From Paenibacillus herberti (GTDB lineage Bacteria > Bacillota > Bacilli > Paenibacillales > Paenibacillaceae): 64,000 nucleotides of DNA. This document shows positions 7,136 through 15,365 of this stretch, in pieces. Made by a program: the position numbers and the translations under genes. The stretch lies in the NCBI RefSeq assembly GCF_002233675.1, contig NZ_NMUQ01000002.1, positions 1,039,814-1,103,813 of the forward strand. Reading direction: 5' to 3'. A model generated the notes under the pieces. That model did no database searches. It was given only the letters and a program-made list of their open reading frames with translations, and was not told the origin of the DNA. Every line of letters starts with the position of its first letter. Position 1 is the stretch's first letter.

Positions 7136-7597
7136 CTGAACGAACAACGGACGCCTCATGGCGAAGGTTCAACGGAATCGCACGGTCAATATATTTCGGC
7201 CATCTACCGTCATATGCAAGTATTGATCTCCACGGAGCTGGCGCCGTATCGGATCGGGAGCGGTCAGTATATTTTTCTGATGGCGATTGCGTTCCAGGAA
7301 GCAGTGACGCAGAAGGCGCTGAGCGAGAAGCTGCTCATAGATAAAACAACTACCGCCAAGGCAATCGCTAAGCTTGAAGCCGAGGGGTATGTACGGAGAG
7401 AGGCTGATCCTGCCGACAATCGCTATCAGCTGCTTTTTTTGACAGAGTCGGGACGTGAAGTTGTGCCTAAGGTACAGAAAGCGCTGGATCGCGTCAAGAA
7501 CAAAACCCGGAAGGGCATCGCTGACGAGCAATATGACTTGATGATGCAGCTGTTAAAAACAGTGCTGAGCAATCTGACTGAGCATGATGCAACGTAG
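7136..7597 (+). CDS. MarR family transcriptional regulator
   Basis: A winged-helix regulator of roughly 153 residues. The recognition region reads EAVTQKALSEKLLIDKTTTAKAIAKLEAEGYVRREADPADNRYQLLFLTESG, with the wing containing the conserved DxRxxxLxLT-like block. The start is unusual: GAGGGGGG (7122-7129) stands seven bases before a CTG at 7136, while the in-frame ATG at 7109 is only a few bases after the predicted transcription start and has no ribosome site. It probably controls itself and the following VOC gene through the repeats at 7064-7122. Confidence 0.85.
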   Translation: MNEQRTPHGEGSTESHGQYISAIYRHMQVLISTELAPYRIGSGQYIFLMAIAFQEAVTQKALSEKLLIDKTTTAKAIAKLEAEGYVRREADPADNRYQLLFLTESGREVVPKVQKALDRVKNKTRKGIADEQYDLMMQLLKTVLSNLTEHDAT

Positions 7598-7643
7598 GTG
7601 CAAGCCACTACAAATATGATTGTATAACGCTAAGGAGGCTACA

Positions 7644-8018
7644 ATGATGATGATCGTGCATCCTTTTATCGTCGTGGAGAACTGTAAGGATGAAATTAAG
7701 TATTATCAACATGTTCTTGGCGGTGACATTGAAATCCTTCGTAAGCAGGGTGAAGAGGTTTATAACGCAGATCTGCATGCAGACGGTGCTGTAATTAAGT
7801 TCGCCGACACTCGGGCCGCGAAGCCAGTGCTGAAAGGCGACTATGTGAGAGTTTTCCTGAAAATTGAGACGGAGGAGAAATTCCGCAGCATTTATGGACA
7901 ATTCGCAGAGGACGGAACCGTCAATACGGAAGTATATGAAGCTCCTTTTAATGGACTTCTAGCCATTGTTACGGACCGGAATGGTGTGTGCTGGGTACTT
8001 TCTTATTATCGAATTTGA
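7644..8018 (+). CDS. VOC/PhnB-like metalloprotein-fold enzyme
   Basis: A 124-residue protein of the vicinal oxygen chelate superfamily, PhnB/glyoxalase-like subgroup. Typical segments are the first strand IVHPFIVVENCKDEIKYYQHVLGGD, the central HADGAVIKFAD, and the terminal NGLLAIVTDRNGVCWVL. ATG 7644 follows TAAGGAGG at 7631-7638. The gene lies 46 nt after the MarR gene and is probably co-transcribed, which suggests a role in handling whatever ligand the MarR protein senses (a xenobiotic or antibiotic-like compound). The exact reaction is unknown. Confidence 0.8.
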   Translation: MMMIVHPFIVVENCKDEIKYYQHVLGGDIEILRKQGEEVYNADLHADGAVIKFADTRAAKPVLKGDYVRVFLKIETEEKFRSIYGQFAEDGTVNTEVYEAPFNGLLAIVTDRNGVCWVLSYYRI

Positions 8019-8067
8019 TAGGGCAAGTGAATTGATTTCTTTGAAATATTAGATATGGGGGAGCGGA

Positions 8068-9045
8068 ATGAGCACAACTTTCGAAGTTTATCCTACCGGG
8101 ATAGAAGTACCCACTGTAGTCGCGTTATTAAAGCTTGCTAATGAAAAATTAAAGCACTTTTTACAACCTTTAGAATTACAAGAAGTACCGTTGATCTGTG
8201 TTCGGCTAGGAGAAAAAATAATTACGCCAGGCGATACAAGCAATGAAACGATGAATTGGGATGTAGAGTATGCCTGTTTTTTTGTAGAGCCGAGTGAAGG
8301 TGGCGGGACGGATGCCTATTATCATAAAGTTGATGAAGATACGGCTGATATTTGGGACGAATACAGTGAGACTGGAGATACATACCTCGAGGTGAAGAGT
8401 TCTTTATCTGTCGGATATTTCTGGTCATTTCGGAGATCAGCAGGACAACCAGCTATTATTAATTTAGCGTATGGCTTTATTGCTTCGGCGCTAGCGGAAT
8501 TAACGGAGGGTTTTATCTTTTCTGATGACGGTGCTTGGTATGGTAAACCCATTCGTTCTCATCTTTTTGATACCGAGTACTTTGATCCAAGTAAAGCCAA
8601 GTCAGTTGATGATGCTTTATGGTATGAGAGGTGTTTAAATAGCATTGCTAGTAAATATAATGGCAAATCTATTGAACCTCATCATCAACTTTTTGAGGAG
8701 CATGATTTATCATGGGAACAGCGTTTAGTGTATTATCCTTCAGGTAGATTGTTCAAAGAAGGTCCCGCAACAGAAGATCGATTTTTTGTGATGTTAAGTC
8801 ATTTCAACAACCTCCCTTATTGGTTCATTGATCATACGATGCTTTCCGCCACGGAGGAGCTTTTATCCAGGCAAATGAAGCTGATCGATATTAAAGGTGG
8901 GTTTAAACTTTTGAATCACCCGATTGCACAAGTAATGGGAGAGTATCAAAAGTTGCAATTTGCCCTCAATAGCCTCGAAACAACATTTTGGGCTAACCCC
9001 TTGTGCATTGAAGAGGGTGACGCCATTCGAAAACAGATAACATGA
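8068..9045 (+). CDS. Hypothetical protein, unrecognised
   Basis: A 325-residue soluble protein preceded by GGGGGAGCGG, so very probably expressed. I do not recognise a family. It is acidic and aromatic-rich (for example EYACFFVEPSEGGGTDAYYHK and VGYFWSFRRSAGQP), has no signal peptide or membrane segment, and has no obvious nuclease or nucleotide-binding motif. Codon use is AT-rich compared with its neighbours, pointing to a separate origin. The composition is reminiscent of immunity or contact-dependent accessory proteins, but that is only an impression. Its end overlaps the beginning of another fragment at 9041. Confidence 0.6.
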   Translation: MSTTFEVYPTGIEVPTVVALLKLANEKLKHFLQPLELQEVPLICVRLGEKIITPGDTSNETMNWDVEYACFFVEPSEGGGTDAYYHKVDEDTADIWDEYSETGDTYLEVKSSLSVGYFWSFRRSAGQPAIINLAYGFIASALAELTEGFIFSDDGAWYGKPIRSHLFDTEYFDPSKAKSVDDALWYERCLNSIASKYNGKSIEPHHQLFEEHDLSWEQRLVYYPSGRLFKEGPATEDRFFVMLSHFNNLPYWFIDHTMLSATEELLSRQMKLIDIKGGFKLLNHPIAQVMGEYQKLQFALNSLETTFWANPLCIEEGDAIRKQIT

Positions 9046-9151
9046 GACCGATTGGGACTGGATCATAAATCTCGTCCAGCAAGGACGTCAGTTAGATCGT
9101 CTGCTGGCCCGACTGGAAAAATGGTATGGAATCGTCGTTGGCTGGTTCTAA
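9041..9151 (+). pseudogene. Short C-terminal gene fragment
   Basis: Directly after the unrecognised gene, another frame is open for 36 codons. It encodes DWDWIINLVQQGRQLDRLLA followed by RLEKWYGIVVGWF and a stop, immediately before a strong terminator. The sequence looks like the helical C-terminus of a real protein, but there is no start codon or upstream reading frame, so it is treated as a remnant. The parent family is unknown. Confidence 0.35.
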
Positions 9152-9199
9152 AATAGGGCTGTGACCGTCACCCTAGTGGTGAAGGTCACAGCCCTATTT
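9151..9199. terminator. Bidirectional terminator
   Basis: A long inverted repeat, AATAGGGCTGTGACC paired with GGTCACAGCCCTATT, is flanked by A- and T-rich ends. It lies between convergent genes and can stop transcription from both strands. Confidence 0.9.
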
Positions 9200-9208
9200 A
9201 CGCAACAA

Positions 9209-9727
9209 TTAAACTTTCGCCAAGTACTCCTCGAGCTGATCGAAGGTGCCGCCGAAGCCTTGCTTCATGGACTCGAACATGCTCTTGAAGAACTCTTGCT
9301 CCTCTGCAGATGCGTTGTGAGGGCCTCCGCTCAGGGTAAGCGTAGTTTGGCCATCCTGCTCGGTGAATGTGACTACATTCATGATTTCAATTGGAAACAC
9401 AGGACTGAACTCGGGACGTACGGTATTGCCTTCTGGATCGGAGAAGGAGTTGGTGAAAACAATTTTCTCCGGTGCTACGATTTCCTGGTAAACGAATTTG
9501 CCCCACATTTCATGGCCGTCAGGAGTGCGCATATTATAATGGAACATGCCGCCAGGGCGCAGATCGAACTTTTTGACTTCGATGTTCATGCCTTTCGGAC
9601 CCCACCATTGTTTCAAGTGCTCAGCCTCTGTCCATACTTTGAACACCAGCTCGCGAGGTGCGTTTAAGGTTCTTGTAATAACTAACTTGCCTTCCTCCAT
9701 GGTTGTTCCGTTTTGGCTTTCTGTCAT
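9209..9727 (-). CDS. AHSA1/SRPBCC (activator of Hsp90 ATPase-like) protein
   Basis: The 172-residue START/SRPBCC-fold protein has the hallmark ITRTLNAPRELVFKVWTEAEHLKQWWGPKG at residues 18-47 and a C-terminal helix EFFKSMFESMKQGFGGTFDQLEEYL. Proteins of this type bind small hydrophobic ligands; in Bacillota they are usually of unknown function and often sit beside ArsR regulators, though none is present here. The start is supported by GGAGG eight bases upstream on the minus strand. It shares the bidirectional terminator at 9151-9199 with the convergent gene. Confidence 0.88.
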   Translation of the reverse strand: MTESQNGTTMEEGKLVITRTLNAPRELVFKVWTEAEHLKQWWGPKGMNIEVKKFDLRPGGMFHYNMRTPDGHEMWGKFVYQEIVAPEKIVFTNSFSDPEGNTVRPEFSPVFPIEIMNVVTFTEQDGQTTLTLSGGPHNASAEEQEFFKSMFESMKQGFGGTFDQLEEYLAKV

Positions 9728-9884
9728 TTTAATTCCTCCATTATAGGATTGTAGTAAATGCTATATCCTTCTAGTCTGCCCTTGCCATTCCAGCAAATAA
9801 TCATCAAAAATCATGCTCTAAATATATCTCACAAGGAATATTCTCGTAAAGGAATATAAAATGAAAATGTTATCTAAGGAAAGT

Positions 9885-10436
9885 TTATTCGCGCTTTGCG
9901 GCGGTCACCATCAGATTGTAGATTTTTCGAGCCGTATTAACGTTCCGGATGGTCACGTTTCGGTAGTTCTTCGAGCCGATCAGTTTGTTCATGCCGCTTT
10001 TCCCCGCATGTTCCCTGTCGTACGACCAAAGAATAGCTCCACTTACGTAGATGACGCGGTCAATTTCCGGTTTAATGACCATCGTCTCCAGCACAGATTC
10101 CTCATTGATGTCATCCCACAAATAAAGCACATCGCTGCGCATACTCGTATCATTCATCCAATGCTCGGGCAGGGCGTCCATAATCGTCTTGATCTCTTCT
10201 AAGCTGCGGACCATGACTCGGATAGACAGACTGAAATCTCGATGAATGGCTTCCTCCAGCAGGCTGGACAGCTCTTGCACAGAATGAAAAGAGTCTGTAA
10301 AAATAATATTCCCCGTATTGATGTAGGTAAGAACATGGTTCAGGCCGATTCGCTCAAAGGTTCCCTTGAGCAGCTTCATATCCACTTTATTATTGCCGCC
10401 AACGTTGATGCCTCTGAGTAAAGCTACAAAAACCAC
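9885..10436 (-). CDS. DUF1697 family protein
   Basis: A 183-residue protein with the unmistakable N-terminus of the DUF1697 family: VALLRGINVGGNNKVDMKLLK, then TYINTGNIIF. The start is a GTG at 10436, preceded by GGAGG about ten bases upstream. Members adopt a duplicated ferredoxin-like fold and their function is unknown. The gene is monocistronic and divergent from the ABC-F gene; about 150 nt separate the two and contain the promoters for both. Confidence 0.88.
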   Translation of the reverse strand: MVFVALLRGINVGGNNKVDMKLLKGTFERIGLNHVLTYINTGNIIFTDSFHSVQELSSLLEEAIHRDFSLSIRVMVRSLEEIKTIMDALPEHWMNDTSMRSDVLYLWDDINEESVLETMVIKPEIDRVIYVSGAILWSYDREHAGKSGMNKLIGSKNYRNVTIRNVNTARKIYNLMVTAAKRE

Positions 10437-10593
10437 CGCGATCCCTCCATGAATTCCAAATCAAACTAGAAATAATTGGTGTTATTATACGGCTAAGAGG
10501 AGTCGTTAACAATGGACCGACAGTCCCTTCCGCCATGTGCTGCAGTGACCTAGTGTATAATGGGGCAAATAGAACGAATCAGAGGAGATAGCG

Positions 10594-12165
10594 ATGAGCG
10601 TCATTCGGCTTGAGAACGTCACGAAGAAATATGAAGAGTACCTAATCTTTCGCAATATTTATTTTCGTATTAGCCAGGGGGAGCGGGTCGCTCTGATCGG
10701 ACGGAACGGTGCCGGGAAGTCGACGGTGTTCAAGCTAATTTTGGGCAAAGAAGAGCCGACGGACGGAAAAGTAGAGGTTGATCCTCAAATTAAAATCGGC
10801 TACTTCTCGCAGTTCTCGGAATTGCAAGGGAGCTTGTCCGTCCAGCAGGAGCTGGAAAATTGCTTTGAACAAGTGGCGCTCATCGAGCGGGAGCTGCAGG
10901 AAATAGGAGAGAAGCTTGGCGTCGTGGCTGATGACGGCGAAATGGACCGACTGCTGGCGAGGCAAGCCGAGCTGTTCGAGGGAATGGAACATTTGGACGG
11001 CTGGAATGTGTCCGTTGAGATCAATACTGTTCTGACAAAACTCGGCTTCAATGAAGTCTCGCGCAACCAGCCCGTCGACGAGCTGTCAGGAGGCTGGAGA
11101 AACCGTGCGGCACTCGCCAAGATGCTCATCGAGCAGCCCGATGTCGTCCTGCTGGATGAGCCGACCAACTATCTGGATATAGAAGGCATCGCTTGGTTGG
11201 AGCAGTGGCTGTACCGCTTCAAGGGCGCAATGATTCTGGTGTCCCATGATCGGCAGTTCATCGACAAGGTCGTGACGAAGACGATTGAGATTGAGAACTA
11301 TCATTTTCAGGAGTACGACGGCAATTACACCGACTATATTCGTAAAAAGAAGATGCGGAAGAAGGAGCTGGACCGCCAGTTCGAGTGGGAGGAAGAGCTG
11401 CTGCTCATGGAGGCGGAAGCCATTGACAGTCGTGCGAGCAAAAAATCACCTAAGGATCGGCTTTCCCGTCAACTGGCGGATAATAAGAAGCGGATCGAGC
11501 CGCATCCTGTGAACGTGCTGATCACGGATATTTATGAGCGGCTGCGGTTCCCAGATCGGTTATGCGAGGTCAAGAATATCGGACAAGTGTACGAGGATCG
11601 GACGATTTTTCAAGATGTTAGCTTCGATATTCAAAAGGAAGACCGCTACGTCATCGCGGGTCCCAACGGCAGTGGAAAGTCTACGCTCATTAAGGTTCTT
11701 ACCGGACAGGAGAAACCTGCAAGCGGCGAGGTGACCTGGGAAAAGGGCGTCCAATATGCGTACTTCAACCGCATGTGGGAGGAGCTTGATCCCAAGGATA
11801 CGGTGAGCCATGCGGTTAATACGTACGGACTGGGACTGGATGCGCCGCGTAAAAAAGTGAATAAATTCCTGTCCATGCTGCAATTTTCCGAAGCAGATCT
11901 GAGCAAGGTCATCGGCAATCTGTCCGGCGGGCAGAAAGCCCGCGTGGCGCTGGCCAAATGTCTGCTCTCGGGAGCGGCAATCATTATATTGGATGAACCG
12001 ACTAATCATCTGGATCTGACGAGCATTCAGGTGATGGAGCAGGCGCTGATTCATTTCCCCGGCGCTGTTGTGACGGTCAGCCATGACCGGTTCTTCATCA
12101 ATAAAATCGGAACGAAAATGCTGACTTTTGATCCGGTGTCTGGAGTGACGGTGCAGAGTCTGTAA
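10594..12165 (+). CDS. ABC-F family ATPase
   Basis: This 523-residue protein has two ABC ATPase domains in tandem and no membrane segments, the defining layout of ABC-F proteins that bind the ribosome. Domain 1 has Walker A GRNGAGKST (residue about 37) and signature LSGGWRNR with LLDEPTNYLD. The linker with many Lys/Arg and Glu residues (about 245-310) is the interdomain P-site tRNA-interacting motif. Domain 2 has GPNGSGKST (about residue 354), LSGGQKAR and ILDEPTNHLD. ABC-F members either regulate translation or protect ribosomes from antibiotics; sequence alone does not decide which. AGAGGAG precedes the ATG, and a strong terminator follows. Confidence 0.93.
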   Translation: MSVIRLENVTKKYEEYLIFRNIYFRISQGERVALIGRNGAGKSTVFKLILGKEEPTDGKVEVDPQIKIGYFSQFSELQGSLSVQQELENCFEQVALIERELQEIGEKLGVVADDGEMDRLLARQAELFEGMEHLDGWNVSVEINTVLTKLGFNEVSRNQPVDELSGGWRNRAALAKMLIEQPDVVLLDEPTNYLDIEGIAWLEQWLYRFKGAMILVSHDRQFIDKVVTKTIEIENYHFQEYDGNYTDYIRKKKMRKKELDRQFEWEEELLLMEAEAIDSRASKKSPKDRLSRQLADNKKRIEPHPVNVLITDIYERLRFPDRLCEVKNIGQVYEDRTIFQDVSFDIQKEDRYVIAGPNGSGKSTLIKVLTGQEKPASGEVTWEKGVQYAYFNRMWEELDPKDTVSHAVNTYGLGLDAPRKKVNKFLSMLQFSEADLSKVIGNLSGGQKARVALAKCLLSGAAIIILDEPTNHLDLTSIQVMEQALIHFPGAVVTVSHDRFFINKIGTKMLTFDPVSGVTVQSL

Positions 12166-12176
12166 TATTCATGAGA

Positions 12177-12214
12177 GCACGGCCGGGATGATGCCATCCC
12201 GGCCGTGCTTTTTT
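12177..12214 (+). terminator. Rho-independent terminator after the ABC-F gene
   Basis: A perfect 14-bp stem, GCACGGCCGGGATG with CATCCCGGCCGTGC and a 4-nt loop, is followed by TTTTTT. Confidence 0.95.
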
Positions 12215-12291
12215 AAAGTTGTCTAATGGCATAAAGCGGGAAGTCCAGGGAATGATGAACAAAATAAGTCTGCAATTGGTATGATTTATTT

Positions 12292-12349
12292 AATTCCAAC
12301 AAGAATGATCGGAATTTTAATTGACATGACTTTGCAAGGGATGTAAACT
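12292..12349 (+). promoter_or_regulatory. tcyABC promoter with CymR-like operator
   Basis: TTGACA (12321-12326), a 17-nt spacer and TAAACT (12344-12349) make a strong promoter. Just upstream lies the dyad AATTCC-13 nt-GGAATT (12292-12316). This resembles the sulfur regulator CymR's operator, which often lies near the -35 of cystine transport genes in Bacillus. The assignment is by resemblance and by the function of the operon. Confidence 0.65.
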
Positions 12350-12396
12350 TCATTAAGTCATCTATAAAAAAGAAAGTACTTTTGGAGGGAATCACC

Positions 12397-13245
12397 ATGA
12401 AAAGAAAAAGCTTTGCAGCCCTGCTGCTAATCGTTACTGTCCTCATTCTTGCCGCTTGCGGCAGTAAGAATAACAATACAAATACGCCTGCACCGTCTGA
12501 AAGCCCCGCAACCAATGCAACTGGCGAAACTGGCGCTGGCGGAGACTCTTGGGAGGCCATCAAGGCCAGCGGCAAAATGCGTATCGGAACGGAAGGAACC
12601 TATGCCCCATTCTCCTTCAATGATGCTTCAGGCAAGCTGACGGGTTTTGACGTGGAGATCGCCGAGGAAGTGGCAAAACGCCTGGGCCTTGAACCGGAAT
12701 TTAGCCAGACGCCTTGGGATTCCCTTATTGCTGGTCTTGATGCGAAGCGGTTCGATGTTATCTTCAACCAAGTTGGCATCAACGACGAGCGTAAAGCCAA
12801 ATACGACTTCTCCGACGACTATATCGTTTCCAAAGCGGTTCTAATCGTTCGTGAAGACAATAACGATATCAAAACATTTGCTGACTTGAAAGGCAAAAAA
12901 TCCGGACAGACGCTTTCCAGCAACCTGGCTACTCTTGCTAAAAACAACGGAGCTGAAATCGTGTCGGTGGACGGCTTCAACCAGGCGATCGACCTGCTGG
13001 CTTCCAAGCGTATCGATGCTACGGTTAACGACTCCCTTTCTTTTCTGGATCTAAAGAAACAGAAGCCTGAGCTTCCGATGAAAATCGCGGTTGAGGCCAC
13101 CGATGCTTCGAAAAACGCGGCTCTTTTCCGCAAAGGTAATGAAGGGTTCGTCAAAGCCGTGAACGAAGCGCTAACCGGCATGAAGAGCGACGGCACCTAC
13201 CTGAAAATTTCCGAGAAGTATTTTGGGGAAGACGTCTCCAAATAA
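12397..13245 (+). CDS. tcyA: L-cystine-binding lipoprotein of ABC importer
   Basis: An extracytoplasmic solute-binding protein of 282 residues, family 3 (polar amino acids). A signal sequence ends in the lipobox ILAACG, followed by a Asn/Thr-rich tether. The binding domain begins GKMRIGTEGTYAPFSFND and contains GFDVEIAEEVAKRLG and FDVIFNQVGIND, and it ends KISEKYFGEDVSK, closely resembling Bacillus TcyA. GGAGGG eight bases before ATG 12397 fixes the start. It is the first gene of a three-gene operon with permease and ATPase. The CymR-like dyad upstream supports cystine as substrate. Confidence 0.85.
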   Translation: MKRKSFAALLLIVTVLILAACGSKNNNTNTPAPSESPATNATGETGAGGDSWEAIKASGKMRIGTEGTYAPFSFNDASGKLTGFDVEIAEEVAKRLGLEPEFSQTPWDSLIAGLDAKRFDVIFNQVGINDERKAKYDFSDDYIVSKAVLIVREDNNDIKTFADLKGKKSGQTLSSNLATLAKNNGAEIVSVDGFNQAIDLLASKRIDATVNDSLSFLDLKKQKPELPMKIAVEATDASKNAALFRKGNEGFVKAVNEALTGMKSDGTYLKISEKYFGEDVSK

Positions 13246-13267
13246 AGAATAAAGGAAAGCTGCCACT

Positions 13268-13936
13268 ATGAGTGAACGACAGATCGATATTCTTCTCGAT
13301 TCGCTGCTGCCTCTGCTTAAAGCGGGGGTGGCTTTTACCATTCCACTAACTCTTGTTTCCTTTGCCCTTGGCATGATTGTGGCAGTTCTGACCGCCTTGG
13401 CCCGGCTATCTTCCATCTGGCCGCTCCGTCTCGTTGCCGGCTTCTATGTTTGGGTCATCCGCGGTACGCCATTGCTGCTGCAGCTATTCATCATTTTCTA
13501 CGGCCTAACTTATGTCGGCATCATTTTGAGTTCATTTACGGCAGCTACAATTGGTTTTACTCTAAGCGTCGGAGCTTACGGCTCCGAAATCGTAAGGGGC
13601 TCCATTCAGTCCATTCAAAAGGGCCAATGGGAAGCAGCAGCTTCGCTCGGCATGACGCGTGGACAAGCACTCCGCCGCATTATCATTCCGCAAGCCGCCC
13701 GCGTATCCGTGCCGCCGCTTGGTAATTCCTTTATCAGTTTGTTGAAGGATACATCTTTGGCAGGCAGCATTATGTACCTGGAGATGTTCCGTGTTTCGCA
13801 GCAGATCGTTGCTACTACCTACGAGCCGTTACTTGTTTACAGCGCGGCAGGGGTCATTTATTTGCTGTTCTGCACCGTCCTGACCTGGCTGCAAAGCATA
13901 TTGGAGAAACGGTTGGCGAGATATTCCGCAAGCTAG
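13268..13936 (+). CDS. tcyB: L-cystine ABC transporter permease
   Basis: A 222-residue polar amino acid permease (HisM/GlnP group) with about five membrane helices. The cytoplasmic EAA loop that contacts the ATPase is visible: QWEAAASLGMTRGQALRRIIIPQAARVSVPPLGNSFISLLKDTSLA. The N-terminal LLKAGVAFTIPLTLVSFALG and RGTPLLLQLF are also typical of this family. It starts 22 nt after tcyA and ends 12 nt before tcyC, so all three should be translated from one mRNA. One permease gene implies a homodimeric channel. Confidence 0.88.
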   Translation: MSERQIDILLDSLLPLLKAGVAFTIPLTLVSFALGMIVAVLTALARLSSIWPLRLVAGFYVWVIRGTPLLLQLFIIFYGLTYVGIILSSFTAATIGFTLSVGAYGSEIVRGSIQSIQKGQWEAAASLGMTRGQALRRIIIPQAARVSVPPLGNSFISLLKDTSLAGSIMYLEMFRVSQQIVATTYEPLLVYSAAGVIYLLFCTVLTWLQSILEKRLARYSAS

Positions 13937-13948
13937 GGAGGCTCTTAT

Positions 13949-14719
13949 ATGTCGGGTACAACTATGATTGAAATCAACAATTTGCATAAATCCTTCGGCT
14001 CCCTTGAGGTGTTGAAAGGCATCGACCTGACCTTGGAAAAGGGCAAAGTACTTGCCATTATCGGGCCTTCCGGCTCGGGAAAAACGACGCTGCTGCGCTG
14101 CTTCAATCTGCTTGAGGTGCCGGATCAAGGCATGATGAAGATCGGAGAGATGTCGCTCCAATTTCAGCAGGGCAATGGGATCCGTACGGCTGATACTTTG
14201 GCTCTCCGCAAGCGTACCGGCATGGTATTCCAGTCGTTCAACTTGTTTCCTCACATGACGGCGATCCAGAATATTATGGAGGCTCAGGTGACCGTACAAG
14301 GGAAAAGCAAGGCCGCTGCGCGCAGTCGCGCCGCCGAACTGCTTGGTAAGGTAGGACTTGGGGACAAGGCGGACGCCTATCCCCATCAGTTGTCGGGTGG
14401 GCAGCAGCAGCGAATCGCTATTGCCCGAGCGATGGCCCTCGATCCGGATGTGCTGCTGTTCGATGAGCCGACCTCGGCTCTCGATCCTGAACTTGTCGGT
14501 GATGTGCTGAAGGTGATCCGGCAGCTGGCTGCCGAGGGGATGACGATGGTCATCGTCACCCATGAGATGAGGTTCGCCGAAAATGTGGCGGATCATATCG
14601 TCATGATGGACGGCGGCGTCATCGTTGAGTCAGGCCCTCCCGAGCAGGTAATCGGCAATCCGCGGAGCCCGCGCGCGATTCAATTCCTCAATCGAGTGAC
14701 CAACTACGATGTGACCTAG
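13949..14719 (+). CDS. tcyC: L-cystine ABC transporter ATPase
   Basis: The ATP-binding subunit, 256 residues, carries Walker A GPSGSGKTT (about residue 38), a Q-loop in VFQSFNLFPHMT, signature LSGGQQQRIAIARA, Walker B LLFDEPTSALDPE and the switch histidine in VIVTHEMRFAE. These are standard for polar amino acid importers. The start could be the ATG at 13949 or the internal ATG at 13964 (MIEINNLHKSFG), where homologues usually begin; AGGGAGG lies upstream of the first. A terminator at 14727-14766 closes the operon. Confidence 0.9.
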   Translation: MSGTTMIEINNLHKSFGSLEVLKGIDLTLEKGKVLAIIGPSGSGKTTLLRCFNLLEVPDQGMMKIGEMSLQFQQGNGIRTADTLALRKRTGMVFQSFNLFPHMTAIQNIMEAQVTVQGKSKAAARSRAAELLGKVGLGDKADAYPHQLSGGQQQRIAIARAMALDPDVLLFDEPTSALDPELVGDVLKVIRQLAAEGMTMVIVTHEMRFAENVADHIVMMDGGVIVESGPPEQVIGNPRSPRAIQFLNRVTNYDVT

Positions 14720-14726
14720 AAAATAG

Positions 14727-14766
14727 AAACCCGGTGGACCAGGCAGCTCTGGTTTATCGGGTTTTT
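14727..14766 (+). terminator. Terminator of the tcyABC operon
   Basis: AAACCCGGTGGACCAG pairs with CTGGTTTATCGGGTTT with small internal mismatches and is followed by a T run, eight bases after the tcyC stop codon. Confidence 0.7.
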
Positions 14767-14867
14767 AATTTGCCGACTGGAATTTTTCCTGCCTTGTCGA
14801 TTTCACGATTGTTCGTTCGTCGTGTTCATGTAAGGTCAAATTCAAAGGGAAAGGTTGTTAAACTATT

Positions 14868-15263
14868 ATGGGAGCCCAAATTCACTCTTATTTGATGTCG
14901 GAGGATGCAAGCGGTCAGGCTAATTTTTACATGGAGTCACTCGGTGGCGAGATTCAATTCCTGACCACATTCGGTGAGACACCGGGAACACCCGATGCGA
15001 TGAAGGACAAAGTCATGCATTTGGCTTTCACAGTAGCAGGTACGAATACGTTAATGATTTCCGATTCATTCGAGCCGGTTTCGTATAACCGTAACATCAG
15101 TATTTCCTTGAACTATGATGATGTGTCAGAGGCTAGCACGGCATATGCCAAGCTAAGCGAGGGCGGCGAAAGCAAGTATCCTTTTGCACTTCAGCCATGG
15201 GGTGCTTATTATGGCGAAGTCGTAGACAAATTCGGTGTTACGTGGATGATTACCAAGCAGTAA
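14868..15263 (+). CDS. VOC/PhnB-like protein
   Basis: A 131-residue member of the vicinal oxygen chelate superfamily, PhnB subgroup. The first motif is SYLMSEDASGQANFYMESLGG, the middle strand KVMHLAFTVAGTNTLMISD, and the end PWGAYYGEVVDKFGVTWMIT, matching the usual PhnB ending WGxxxGxxxDxFGVxWM. The protein is a likely cytosolic dimer with a metal or small-molecule binding site; its reaction is unknown. It is monocistronic with AAAGGTTG upstream. It is related only distantly to the VOC gene at 7644. Confidence 0.85.
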   Translation: MGAQIHSYLMSEDASGQANFYMESLGGEIQFLTTFGETPGTPDAMKDKVMHLAFTVAGTNTLMISDSFEPVSYNRNISISLNYDDVSEASTAYAKLSEGGESKYPFALQPWGAYYGEVVDKFGVTWMITKQ

Positions 15264-15365
15264 GCTTTTGGGAAACTGCCCCCTGAGATTAGGTGTTTGT
15301 ACTGGACGGGTGCACATACAGGCTGTTAAAACCCCTCATATGCTAAGTGTGGAGGGGAGCCCTAC

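Noticed and set aside
9161-9667. Plus-strand ORF opposite the AHSA1 gene
   Set aside because: Runs through a terminator stem and lies antisense to a strongly supported gene.
13829-14596. Long minus-strand ORF across the tcyB/tcyC genes
   Set aside because: It is antisense to well-supported transporter genes, and its composition reflects their codon bias.
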